From Sorangium cellulosum (lineage in GTDB: Bacteria > Myxococcota_A > Polyangia > Polyangiales > Polyangiaceae): a stretch of 64,000 nt of DNA. Below are positions 7,877 to 16,467 of this stretch, piece by piece; position 1 is the stretch's first letter, and each line of letters begins with the position of its first letter. The position numbers and the translations under genes are program-made. The notes beneath the pieces were generated by a model, which worked only from the letters and a program-made list of their open reading frames with translations, was not told where the DNA came from and did no database searches. The stretch lies in NCBI RefSeq assembly GCF_004135735.1, contig NZ_CP012670.1:3245501-3309500 (forward strand), read 5' to 3'.

Positions 7877-10800
7877 ATGTTTCACCCCGTCGTGGACCGC
7901 TGGTTCCGCAGCCGGTTCGGCGCCCCCGCCCCGGCGCAGGAGCGCGCCTGGCCGGTCATCGCCTCCGGCCGCGACACGCTGATCTGCGCGCCGACGGGCG
8001 CCGGCAAGACGCTCGCGGCCTTCCTCTTCTGCCTCGACCGGCTCGTCCGCGACGCGGAGCGCGGCGCCCTCGAGGACCGCACGGACGTCCTCTACATCTC
8101 GCCGCTGAAGGCGCTCTCCCACGACGTCCACCGCAACCTGGAGCAGCCGATCGCCGAGATCGCCGCGGCCATGGAGGCCGCGGGCTTGCCGCGGCCGGGC
8201 ATCCGGGCGGTGGTGCGCACCGGCGACAGCCCCGCGCAGGAGCGGCGCGCCATGGCGGCCCGGCCGCCGCACGTGCTCGTCACCACGCCGGAGTCGGCGT
8301 TCATCCTGCTCACGAGCGCGTCGGGGCGGCGCGCCCTCGCGGGCGTGCGCACCGTCATCCTCGACGAGGTCCACGCCGTCGCCGGCGACAAGCGCGGCGC
8401 CCACCTCGCGCTCTCGCTCGAGCGGCTCGAGGACCTCGTGGTCGGCCGCGGCGGCCCGCGGCCGCAGCGCGTGGGACTCAGCGCCACCGTCCGCCCCGTC
8501 GAGATCGCCGCCCGGCTCGTCTCCGGCGCCCGCGACCTGCCGGAGATCGTGGACGTGGGGCAGCGGCGCGACCTCGACCTCGCGATCGAGGTGCCCCGCG
8601 ACGAGCTCGGCGCGGTCTGCACGAACGAGCAGTGGGCCGAGCTCTACGACCGCCTCGCGGCCCTCGCCGCGGAGGCGCGGTCGACGCTGGTCTTCGTCAA
8701 CACGCGCCGCCTGGTCGAGCGGGTGTCCCACGCGCTCGCCGCGCGGCTCGGCGAGGACGTCGTGGCGGCCCACCACGGCAGCCTGTCGCGGGCGCGGCGG
8801 CTCTCCGCGGAGCGGCGGCTCAAGGCCGGCGAGCTCCGCGTGGTCGTCGCGACCGCGTCACTCGAGCTCGGCATCGACGTGGGCGCGGTCGACCTCGCCT
8901 GCCTCGTGGGCTCGCCGCGCTCGATCAACGTCGCGCTCCAGCGCGTCGGGCGCTCGGGCCACGCGCTCTCCGCGACGCCGCGCGGGCGGCTCTTCCCGCT
9001 CACGCGCGACCAGCTCGTCGAGTGCGCGGCGATCGTGCGCGCCGCGCGGCGCGGCGAGCTCGATCGGATGACGGCGCGCGAGGGGCCGCTCGACGTGCTG
9101 GCGCAGCAGATCATCGCCGCGTGCGCGTGCGAGGAGCGGGACGAGGAGGGGCTCTACGCGCTCGTCCGCCGGGCCGCGCCGTACGAAGGCCTGTCGCGCC
9201 GCGACTTCGACGCGGTCGTGGCGATGATCTCGGGCGGCGCCGCGGGCGCGGCGGACGAGGGCGCCGCCGCGGCCCGGGGCGCGCGGCAGCGAGCCGGGGC
9301 GCTCGTGTACCGGGACGCCCTCGGCGGCCGGCTGCGCGGGCGGCGCGGCGCGCGCCTCGCGGCGCTCACCTCGGGCGGGGCGATCCCGGAGCTCGCCGCC
9401 GTCGACGTCCTGCTCCAGCCCGACGGCACCAAGGTCGGCACGCTCGACGAGGACTTCGCCATCGAGTCGAACGCGGGCGACGTGTTCCTGCTGGGCAACA
9501 CGTCGTGGCGCGTGCTCCGGATGGAGGGCGGGCAGATGTGGGTCGAGGACGCCCACGGCGCGGCGCCGACCGTGCCGTTCTGGCTCGGCGAGGCGCCCGC
9601 GCGCACGCCGGAGCTGTCGGCCGAGGTCGCGGCGCTCCGCGCCGAGGTCGCCGCCCGCCTGGAGGAGGAACGGGCCGAGGGCGCGCAGGCCGGGGGCGGC
9701 GGGCTGGACGAGCGCGCGCGCCGGGAGCAAGGCCGGCCGAGGACGGCGCGGTGGCTCATGGAGGCGTGCGCGCTCGACGAGCGCGGCGCGCTGCTCGTGC
9801 GCGATTACATCGAGGCGGGGCGCGCGGCGCTCGGCGCGGTCCCGGGCGGCGCGACGGTCGTGGTCGAGCGCTTCTTCGACGAGGCCGGGGGGCAGCAGAT
9901 CGTCGTCCACACGCCGCTCGGCGGCCGCGTGAACCGCGCGCTCGGGCTCGCGCTCCGCAAGCGGTTCTGCCGCTCGTTCGACTTCGAGCTCCAGGCGGCC
10001 GCGACCGACGACGGCGTTTTGCTCTCGCTGTCGGCGGAGCACGGGCTGCCGGTCGACGAGGTGCTCGACCTCGTCCGCCCCGAGGGCCTCGAGGAGGTGC
10101 TCGTGCAGGCGGCGCTCCAGGGGCCGATGTTCCGCACGCGCTTCCGCTGGGCCGCGAACCGCGCGCTCGCGCTGCTCCGCTACCGGGGCGGCCGGCGGGT
10201 GCCCCCGGCGCTCCAGCGCATGCGCGCCGACGACCTGCTCCTCTCGATCTTCCCCGAGCAGCAGGGGTGCCAGGACAACCACGGGCTCTTCGCGCACGTC
10301 GAGCCGCCGGACCACCCGCTCGTGCGCGAGGCGCTGCGCGACTGCCTGGTCGAGCTGATGGATGTCGAGGGGCTGCGCGCGCTCCTCGTCGGCGTGCGGA
10401 GCGGCGCGATCCGGGTCGTCGCGCTCGACACGCCGGAGCCGAGCGTCTTCTCGCACGAGATCCTGAACGCGAACCCCTACGCCTTCCTCGACGACGCCCC
10501 GCTGGAGGAGCGGCGCGCCCGCGCCGTCCGGGTGCGGCGCGGGCTCCCGGCCGAGGTCGTCGAGCGGCTGGGCGGGCTCGATCCGGAGGTCATCGCCGAG
10601 GTGGTCGCCGAGGCGCGGCCGGACGCGCGCGACGCGGACGAGCTGCACGAGCTCCTGCTCGACCGGGTCGCGCTCCCCGCGGACGAGGGGATCCGGGGCG
10701 GCTTCGCGCGGCTCTTCGAGGCGCTGTGCGCCGCGGGGAGGGCGGCGGAGGTGTCCGCGGGGAGCGCGGCGGAGGGGGCCGCGGGGAGCGCGGCGGAGGG

Positions 10801-12460
10801 AGCCGCGGGGAGCGCGGCGGAGGGAGCCGCGGGGAGCGCGGCGGAGGGAGCCGCGGCGCCGCCCGCGCCGGGGGCAGGGGCGCCGCGCGTGCCGCGCTGG
10901 GCCGCGACCGAGCGGCGGCCGCTGGTCGAGGCGATCTGGCCGGGCGCCGTGTTCGCGCCCGACGTCGCCGTGCCGCCCGCCTTGCGCGCGGCCACGGGGG
11001 TCGACCGCGGCGACGCGATCATGGCCCTCGTGCGCGGCTTCCTGAGCGGCGCGGGGCCGGTCTCGACCGAGGAGCTCGCGCGGCGGCTCGAGGTGTCCGC
11101 GTCCGAGGCGCTCGCCGCGCTGGCGCGGATCGAGCTCTCGGGCGGCGCGCTGCGGGGGCGCTTCCGGCCGAGCGCGCCGGCGCGGGCGGCGCAGGCCGGG
11201 GCGGGCGACGCGGGCGACGTGGCGGCGGGCGGCGCCTCGGCGGGCGCGCCGGGCGACCTGTCGATCGAGTGGTGCGATCGCCGCCTCCTCGCCCGCATCC
11301 ACCGCCGCACCGTGACGGGCCTGCGCAAGGCCATCGAGCCGGCGACCGCGGCGGAGCTCCTCCGGTTCCTGCTCGCGTGGCAGGGCGTGCGGCCGGGCAC
11401 CCAGGCGCGCGGGCCCGGCGGCCTCGGTCGGGTGATCGAGCAGCTCCAGGGGTTCGAGCTCGCCGCCGGGGCGTGGGAGCGGGAGGTGCTGCCCGCGCGC
11501 GTGGCCGGCTACGACGAGCGGCTGCTCGACGCGCTCTGCCTGTCCGGCGAGGTGGCCTGGGGCCGCGTGGTCCCGCGCGACGCGGCGGCCCCCACGCGCG
11601 CGGCGCCGATCACGCTGGCGCTGCGCCGCGATCTCCCGTGGCTGCTCGCGCCGCGGGAGCCCGAGGGCGCGCCGCCGCCGGCGCCGCTCACCGAGGCGGC
11701 GCAGGGCGTGCTGTCCTTCCTGTCGCGCGCGGGCGCGTCGTTCTTCGACGACCTCGCCGCGGGCGCGGGCCGGTCGCGGGCCGAGGTCGAGGAGGCGCTC
11801 TGGGAGCTCGTGGCCGCGGGGCTCGTGACCGGCGACGGCTTCGCGGCGCTGCGCTCGCTGCTCGGCGACGGCGGGGCCGCGGGCGTCGCGCTGGGCGCCG
11901 GGCGGCTGCGGGGCGGGGGGCGCCGGGCGGGCCCGGTCGCGTCGGGCCGGTGGTCGCTCCTGCGGGCGCGCCAGGACGCGGCGGCTCCCGGGGGGGCGCC
12001 CGAGGGCGCCGGCGCGGGCGCGGGGAGCGACGGCCCCGACGTGGTCGAGGCGCTCGCGCACCAGTACCTCCGCCGCTACGGCGTGGTCTGCCGCGAGCTG
12101 CTCGCGCGCGAGCCGCGGCCGCCGGCGTGGCGCGATCTCGTCCGGGTCTACCGGCGGCTCGAGATGGCGGGCGAGCTCCGGGGCGGGCACCTCATCGCCG
12201 GCTTCGTGGGCGAGCACTTCGCGCTGCCCGAGGCGCTCGACGCGCTCCGCGCCGTCCGGCGGGAGCCGCCGTCCGGCGAGATCGTCCAGATCTGCGCGTG
12301 CGATCCGCTGAACCTGGTCGGCATCGTCACGCCGGGGCCGCGCGTCCCGGCCGTCCTCGGGAACGTGGTCATCTACCGGGACGGCGTCCCGCTCGCGCCG
12401 ATCACCGCCGCGCCCGGCGACCGGGCGCGCGAGATCGGCGCCGCTGGAGCAGCGATGTGA
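7877..12460 (+). CDS. lhr: Large ATP-dependent helicase Lhr
   Basis: At 1527 residues this matches full-length bacterial Lhr (E. coli about 1538). The N-terminal half has two RecA-like domains: Walker A APTGAGKT (Lys44), Walker B DEVH, motif III SATV, motif V TASLELGIDVGAVDL and motif VI QRVGRSGH. Beyond lie the winged-helix/beta-barrel Lhr core and an extended C-terminal region. In E. coli that region folds as an AlkZ-like uracil-DNA glycosylase, and I assume the same here by length. Lhr is a 3'-5' translocase acting in DNA repair. Residues about 956-990 are a lineage-specific linker of AAEGAAGS repeats encoded by a 24-nt minisatellite. The gene appears monocistronic. Confidence 0.95.
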   Translation: MFHPVVDRWFRSRFGAPAPAQERAWPVIASGRDTLICAPTGAGKTLAAFLFCLDRLVRDAERGALEDRTDVLYISPLKALSHDVHRNLEQPIAEIAAAMEAAGLPRPGIRAVVRTGDSPAQERRAMAARPPHVLVTTPESAFILLTSASGRRALAGVRTVILDEVHAVAGDKRGAHLALSLERLEDLVVGRGGPRPQRVGLSATVRPVEIAARLVSGARDLPEIVDVGQRRDLDLAIEVPRDELGAVCTNEQWAELYDRLAALAAEARSTLVFVNTRRLVERVSHALAARLGEDVVAAHHGSLSRARRLSAERRLKAGELRVVVATASLELGIDVGAVDLACLVGSPRSINVALQRVGRSGHALSATPRGRLFPLTRDQLVECAAIVRAARRGELDRMTAREGPLDVLAQQIIAACACEERDEEGLYALVRRAAPYEGLSRRDFDAVVAMISGGAAGAADEGAAAARGARQRAGALVYRDALGGRLRGRRGARLAALTSGGAIPELAAVDVLLQPDGTKVGTLDEDFAIESNAGDVFLLGNTSWRVLRMEGGQMWVEDAHGAAPTVPFWLGEAPARTPELSAEVAALRAEVAARLEEERAEGAQAGGGGLDERARREQGRPRTARWLMEACALDERGALLVRDYIEAGRAALGAVPGGATVVVERFFDEAGGQQIVVHTPLGGRVNRALGLALRKRFCRSFDFELQAAATDDGVLLSLSAEHGLPVDEVLDLVRPEGLEEVLVQAALQGPMFRTRFRWAANRALALLRYRGGRRVPPALQRMRADDLLLSIFPEQQGCQDNHGLFAHVEPPDHPLVREALRDCLVELMDVEGLRALLVGVRSGAIRVVALDTPEPSVFSHEILNANPYAFLDDAPLEERRARAVRVRRGLPAEVVERLGGLDPEVIAEVVAEARPDARDADELHELLLDRVALPADEGIRGGFARLFEALCAAGRAAEVSAGSAAEGAAGSAAEGAAGSAAEGAAGSAAEGAAAPPAPGAGAPRVPRWAATERRPLVEAIWPGAVFAPDVAVPPALRAATGVDRGDAIMALVRGFLSGAGPVSTEELARRLEVSASEALAALARIELSGGALRGRFRPSAPARAAQAGAGDAGDVAAGGASAGAPGDLSIEWCDRRLLARIHRRTVTGLRKAIEPATAAELLRFLLAWQGVRPGTQARGPGGLGRVIEQLQGFELAAGAWEREVLPARVAGYDERLLDALCLSGEVAWGRVVPRDAAAPTRAAPITLALRRDLPWLLAPREPEGAPPPAPLTEAAQGVLSFLSRAGASFFDDLAAGAGRSRAEVEEALWELVAAGLVTGDGFAALRSLLGDGGAAGVALGAGRLRGGGRRAGPVASGRWSLLRARQDAAAPGGAPEGAGAGAGSDGPDVVEALAHQYLRRYGVVCRELLAREPRPPAWRDLVRVYRRLEMAGELRGGHLIAGFVGEHFALPEALDALRAVRREPPSGEIVQICACDPLNLVGIVTPGPRVPAVLGNVVIYRDGVPLAPITAAPGDRAREIGAAGAAM

Positions 12461-12552
12461 GCGGAGCGCGGTCGAGCCGGGAGACGTCGCGTTGACATGC
12501 CCCTTGTCCCGGGGCCGGTCGGGCGACTGGTCATGGCCGTCCTGGCCTGCGA

Positions 12553-13452
12553 TCAGGTGCCCTTGCAGACGTCGGCGCAGGTGCCCGTCGCATCGACGCA
12601 CGCGGAGGACGCGCAGTCGAAATCGGAGGAGCAGGGCGCCCCGGCGGCGCCGAGCGGCGCGCACGTGCCGCCATCACACGTCGCGCCGGCCGCGCAGTCT
12701 TCGTCCGACGCGCAGGGACCGCCCGCCTGCTCACGCGCCTGGCACGTGCCGTCCTGACCGCAGCGAAGCTCCTCCTGGCAATCGGAGCTTCCCTTGCACG
12801 ACCCGCCCACGGCGAGCCGCGGCGCGCACGTCCCCGCGTCGGGCGGCGAGGGCTGGTCGCACCGGAGCGCCTCGTCGCAGTCGAACGCCGACGAGCAGGG
12901 CTCTCCGGCCGCCGCCCTCGCCGTGCACGCCGACGTCGTCTGCCCGCTCGCGTCGGTGGTGCGCACGCAGCGGTCCCGGGCGCAGTCCCAGTCCGTGTCG
13001 CACGTCCCGCCCTCGGGCACGGCGCCGTCCCACGCATCGAGGCAGGACGGCGTGGACTCGTCGTTCACCCCCAAGAGCACGCCCACGATTTGAAGTTCGG
13101 CGCAGGGAGCCGCGTCCACCTCGGCGAGGCACGCCTCCGCCTTTTCCGGGACGAGGGTGCCGTTCACGTCGCCTCCGTTGCTGACGGCGACGAGGATCGC
13201 TTCGAGATTTGCGGCGCACGCGTCGGCGGAGCTCGCGTCCAGGCCATGCGCGGCCCGGGTCGCCGCGTCGCAGCACGCGAACGTGCGGTCGCAGAGGGCC
13301 TTTGCATACCTCGAGAGGAAATCGCTGCCTGTCGGCTCCGGGCCTCCGCCGCTCGCCCGCGCCCCGTCGTCCCCGCATCCGGGCACGGCGGACATCGTGA
13401 CGGCGACGGCCGAGAGGAGCGTCGCGAGCAAGACAGGTCGATGCGTGCGCAT
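12553..13452 (-). CDS. Cysteine-rich repeat lipoprotein
   Basis: The 299-residue product begins with a lipoprotein signal (LLSAVAVTMSAVPGC, lipobox VPGC). A helical domain of about 120 residues with paired Cys (ALCDRTFACCDAATRAAHG) follows. The C-terminal 150 residues are about six Cys-rich units of the form G-x-C-x(3)-DC-x(5)-C (for example CDTDWDCARDRCV, CSSAFDCDEALRCD). Such Dickkopf/EGF-like arrays are common on myxobacterial surface proteins and are probably disulfide-bonded in the periplasm or outside. The function is unknown. The start is supported by GAGGAGGTT upstream. Its 3' end faces lhr with a 92-bp gap. Confidence 0.85.
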   Translation of the reverse strand: MRTHRPVLLATLLSAVAVTMSAVPGCGDDGARASGGGPEPTGSDFLSRYAKALCDRTFACCDAATRAAHGLDASSADACAANLEAILVAVSNGGDVNGTLVPEKAEACLAEVDAAPCAELQIVGVLLGVNDESTPSCLDAWDGAVPEGGTCDTDWDCARDRCVRTTDASGQTTSACTARAAAGEPCSSAFDCDEALRCDQPSPPDAGTCAPRLAVGGSCKGSSDCQEELRCGQDGTCQAREQAGGPCASDEDCAAGATCDGGTCAPLGAAGAPCSSDFDCASSACVDATGTCADVCKGT

Positions 13453-13765
13453 GAGGAACCTCCTCGGTCCGATCTTACATGGGATCTCGAACCTGCTGAC
13501 CCACAGCGACAAGTCCAGGCTACCGGGGGGCCGCACCTGATTGACGGCCGAGGTCCAGGACGGGGGGCGGCGGTGGTGGTATGGGACAGCGGGATCGGCG
13601 TCCCGGCGGAGGCGCTGCCGCGCCTTCTCGCGAGGACGCGTCGCGCCGCAGCCAACCCGGGTGACGTCATGCCGCGCCGCCGGCCAACCCGGGGGCGACC
13701 GTGGCCGACCTGGGTGAGACATCGACCGCAGCTTCGGCGACGAGAGTTCCCAAGGAGAAGATCGC
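13453..13765. other. Divergent gap with a kinase remnant, 313 bp
   Basis: The gap holds the upstream region of the Cys-rich lipoprotein gene (minus), a short histidine-kinase-like relic (listed separately), and the upstream region of the GyrI-like gene, whose Shine-Dalgarno AAGGAGAAG is near 13753. CCGGCCAACCCGGG and CGACCGTGGCCGACC motifs near 13680-13710 resemble the repeat cluster at 35.5 kb. Confidence 0.4.
13546..13638 (+). pseudogene. Histidine-kinase ATP-binding domain fragment
   Basis: One plus-strand frame reads GRGAAVVVWDSGIGVPAE followed by ALPRLLAR. This is the G1 box and the start of the F-box of a HATPase_c domain (V-x-V-x-D-x-GIG-x-P-x-E-x-L). No H-box, N-box or G2 box is in the same frame nearby, and the following sequence is GC-rich non-coding. 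I read it as a small relic of a deleted sensor kinase. Confidence 0.5.
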
Positions 13766-14254
13766 ATGAACGTTTCCATCGTGTCCCGGGGCGAGCTCAC
13801 ACTGGTCGGTATCAAGGTGGTGGGGCGGCGCAGCGAGCTGAGCCACCGTGTCCCCCTGGCGTGGATCGAGCTCGTGGACCGCCTCGACGCCGTCCCGCAG
13901 CTCGTCGATCGGGACGTGTTCTACGGGGCCTTCCCGGAGAGCGATCACCAGCGCGCGGGCCGCGACGGCGCTTACACCTACTGGGTGTGCACCGAGGTGA
14001 GCGTGTGCGGTGAGCTCCCGGAGGGCCTGACGCCGCTGGTGCTCCCGGCGCGGACGTATGCGACGGCCCGGATCGAGGGGGCCGCCGAGGCCATCGAGGC
14101 GACCTACATGGGGCTCGCGCGCTGGATCGAGGAGCGCGGGATGCGCGTCGACCGAGAGGCCTGCTGCCTCGAGCGGTACGATCAACGCCGGCAGAAGGTG
14201 ACGCCTCCCTACGAGCGGTTCGATTACGAGGTGTTCAAGCCGCTGGTGGCCTGA
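13766..14254 (+). CDS. GyrI-like / AraC effector-binding domain protein
   Basis: The 162-residue protein is a stand-alone GyrI-like small-molecule-binding domain. It opens with the family strand MNVSIVSRGELTLVGIKVVG, has an FYGAFPESDH segment and YTYWVCTEVSV in the middle, and PARTYATARIEG leading into the last helix-strand unit. No DNA-binding domain is attached, unlike SoxR/AraC-type regulators with this domain. Family members bind hydrophobic or cationic small molecules, and a few are hydrolases or gyrase inhibitors. Which applies here is unknown. A good Shine-Dalgarno (AAGGAGAAG) supports the start. The kinase relic upstream suggests a former regulatory neighbour. Confidence 0.82.
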   Translation: MNVSIVSRGELTLVGIKVVGRRSELSHRVPLAWIELVDRLDAVPQLVDRDVFYGAFPESDHQRAGRDGAYTYWVCTEVSVCGELPEGLTPLVLPARTYATARIEGAAEAIEATYMGLARWIEERGMRVDREACCLERYDQRRQKVTPPYERFDYEVFKPLVA

Positions 14255-14334
14255 CGCGCCCGCCCGATCGGCCGTGTCGGCCGTGTCGGAAACGTGCGCT
14301 CTTCAGCAGGCGTCCGGCCCTCTTGCTCCGCGTG

Positions 14335-14340
14335 TATACT
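14335..14340 (+). promoter_or_regulatory. TATACT, candidate -10 box of a leaderless promoter
   Basis: TATACT (5 of 6 matches to TATAAT) ends 6 nt before the ATG at 14347. No ribosome binding site lies between, so the predicted transcript starts at or next to the start codon. Confidence 0.45.
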
Positions 14341-14346
14341 CGCGGG

Positions 14347-15969
14347 ATGCGTTCACTCAAGTGCAGCACTCATGGTCGCGTCCTCGTGATGCTCTCGGCC
14401 GCCGCCATCGGCGCACTCGCCTGCTCGCCCAAGGTGAGGAACTATGGCGGCGCGACCGATGACATCGGCGAGGGGGGAGGCGGCGCCGACGCGGAGGGAG
14501 GCGGCGGCAGCGGCGCGGCGGGCGGCGGCAGCGGCGCGGCGGGCGGCGGCGGGAGCGGCGGCGACGCGACAGGCGGCGGCGGAAGCGACGCGGCCGGAGG
14601 CGGCGGGAGCGGAGGGGACGGAGGCGGGGAGACCACGGCCCCGCCGGGGCAATTTCACTGGGCGCTCCAGATCGGAGAGAACGGCTTCGATTCGGCCGTG
14701 AGCGTGGCGGTGGATCCCGAGGGAAACCCGATCGTGATCGGCCGGTTCGCCGGCGCGATCGACCTCGGCGGCGGTCCCCTCACCGCAGGGCAAGGCTCCG
14801 GGGCGTACCTCGTGAAGTACGACCGGGAGGGAAAGCACCTCTGGAGCAAGTCGTTCGGCCTGAGCCTGTCGGGCGGCCAGCACGTCGCGACCGGCAGCCG
14901 CGGGGAGCTCTTCGTGGGAGGGAGCTATTTCCGGGACCTCGACTTCGGCGGCGGGCCGCTGCCGGTGAGCAACGGCGGGCTCGGGCTCGCGCGGTTCGCG
15001 GGCGCGGACGGGGCCCACGTCTGGAGCAAGGGCTTCGGGGATCAGTACGTCAAGGAGCTGAGGTATGTCGCCGTCGACAACACCGGGGCGGTCCTCATCT
15101 CCGGCTCGATCGGCGGCACCGCCGACTTCGGCGGCGGGCCGGTGGGCGACGACCTCAGCGGCAACGCGGTCTACCTGGCCAAGCTCGACGCGAAGGGCAA
15201 TCACGTCTTCACCACGTACATCGACGATGAGCGGGCCCACCTCGCGGCCGGCGGGGTCGCGGCGGACGCGGAGGGCAACGTCGCGATCGCGGGCGCGTTC
15301 GAGGAGAACCTCTGGCTCGGCGTGGTCCGCAGGCCCCTCGTCTCCAACGGAGGTAAGGACATCTTCGTGGGCAAGCTCTCGCCCCAGGGCACCGTGCTCT
15401 GGCGGAGGTCGTTCGGCGACAGCCTCGCCGACGCGGCGTCGCAGGTGGCGTTCGACCCGAAGGGCAACGTGCTCCTCGGCGGCACGTTCCAGGGGAGCGT
15501 CGATTTCGGCGGCGGCCCGCTGGTCGCGCTCGGCACGAGGCCCAACTTCTTCGTCGCCAAGTTCGATCCGGAGGGAAACCACCTCTACAGCCGGGGCTTC
15601 GGCGACTCCGAGCTCCAGGACGTCGCGTCGGTCGCGTCCGATCCGGCGGGGAACGCGGTCATCACGGGCACGTTCCTCGGCAACATCGATTTTGACGGCG
15701 CCGTCCTGACCAGCAAGGGCACGACCGCGGACGTCCAGGGGTACCGGCAAGGGGGCGATATCTTCATCGCGAAGCTCGGGCGCGCCGGCGAGCACCTCTG
15801 GAGCCGCCACATCGGGGATCCCGAGATGCAGCTCGCGGGCGGCGTGGCCGTCGGCCCCGAAGGCGAGGTGTTCGCCGTCGGCTCCTTCCGCGGCACCGTC
15901 GACCTCGGCGGCGGACCCGTGACCTCGCGCGGCGAGACCGACGGGTACCTGGTGAAGCTCGGCCCCTGA
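14347..15969 (+). CDS. Beta-propeller (SBBP-type) lipoprotein with Gly-rich stalk
   Basis: The 540-residue product starts with a signal peptide ending in a lipobox (AAAIGALACS). A stalk of about 65 residues made of Gly/Ala/Ser repeats (GGGSGAAGG) follows. The rest is about seven repeats of 50-60 residues, each with a D-(F/L)-GGG-P core, a Y-L-V-K-Y/F-A-K-L strand and H-L-W-S-K-S-F-G, the SBBP propeller pattern. This predicts one seven-bladed propeller displayed on the outer membrane. Ligand unknown. The gene converges with the DUF423 gene so tightly that the two stop codons abut in one TGATCA. Confidence 0.88.
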   Translation: MRSLKCSTHGRVLVMLSAAAIGALACSPKVRNYGGATDDIGEGGGGADAEGGGGSGAAGGGSGAAGGGGSGGDATGGGGSDAAGGGGSGGDGGGETTAPPGQFHWALQIGENGFDSAVSVAVDPEGNPIVIGRFAGAIDLGGGPLTAGQGSGAYLVKYDREGKHLWSKSFGLSLSGGQHVATGSRGELFVGGSYFRDLDFGGGPLPVSNGGLGLARFAGADGAHVWSKGFGDQYVKELRYVAVDNTGAVLISGSIGGTADFGGGPVGDDLSGNAVYLAKLDAKGNHVFTTYIDDERAHLAAGGVAADAEGNVAIAGAFEENLWLGVVRRPLVSNGGKDIFVGKLSPQGTVLWRRSFGDSLADAASQVAFDPKGNVLLGGTFQGSVDFGGGPLVALGTRPNFFVAKFDPEGNHLYSRGFGDSELQDVASVASDPAGNAVITGTFLGNIDFDGAVLTSKGTTADVQGYRQGGDIFIAKLGRAGEHLWSRHIGDPEMQLAGGVAVGPEGEVFAVGSFRGTVDLGGGPVTSRGETDGYLVKLGP

Positions 15970-16362
15970 TCAGCCCTTCGCGAGCCCGAGCGCTGCCACG
16001 ATCACCGAGGCCCACCCCGCGAGCAGGAGCAGGCCGCCGAACGGCGTGATCGCGCCGAGGGCGCGGGTGCCGGTCAGGGTCATCACGTAGAGGCTGCCGG
16101 AGAAGAACAGCACCCCGCCCGCGAAGCAGAAGCCGGCGACGGTGGCCGCCGTCGAGCCGGTCCGCGCGGCGAGGTGGGCGGCGAGCGCGAGCGCGAGCGC
16201 GTGGATGAGGTGGTACTGGGAGCCGGTCAGCCACCACTCCATGCGCTGCGCGCCGTCCGGCAGCCCGCCCAGCCTCGATTTGAGGCCGTGGGCGCCGAAG
16301 GCGCCGAGCGCGACCCCGAGGAACCCGTAGGCGCCCGAGAGCAAAAAGAAGAGTCGTTCCAT
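15970..16362 (-). CDS. DUF423 family inner-membrane protein
   Basis: The 130-residue protein has four predicted transmembrane helices and the DUF423 signature: an N-terminal GVALGAFGAHGL, the QYHLIHALAL segment, a GVLFFSGSLY helix and an ITPFGGLLLLAGW helix. The function of this conserved family (E. coli YgdD, human TMEM256) is unknown. The upstream region has TAAGCT 9 nt before the ATG and no Shine-Dalgarno, suggesting a leaderless transcript. The stop codon abuts that of the convergent propeller lipoprotein gene. Confidence 0.92.
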   Translation of the reverse strand: MERLFFLLSGAYGFLGVALGAFGAHGLKSRLGGLPDGAQRMEWWLTGSQYHLIHALALALAAHLAARTGSTAATVAGFCFAGGVLFFSGSLYVMTLTGTRALGAITPFGGLLLLAGWASVIVAALGLAKG

Positions 16363-16371
16363 CGGGCGCGG

Positions 16372-16377
16372 AGCTTA
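16372..16377 (-). promoter_or_regulatory. TAAGCT (minus strand), candidate -10 box for the DUF423 gene
   Basis: On the minus strand TAAGCT ends 9 nt before the ATG of the DUF423 gene. The identical hexamer precedes the DUF99 gene. Confidence 0.35.
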
Positions 16378-16467
16378 GCCCACGGTCGCGGGGGCAGCGG
16401 ACCGATCACGCGCGGGCCAGAGACTCCGGAGGCGCGGCGCGCGGCGCAAGGCGCGCCGCGCCGGGGC

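Noticed and set aside
6655..12495. 1946-codon frame overlapping lhr on the same strand
   Set aside because: Composition is Arg/Gly/Ala noise. The Lhr helicase motifs lie in another frame.
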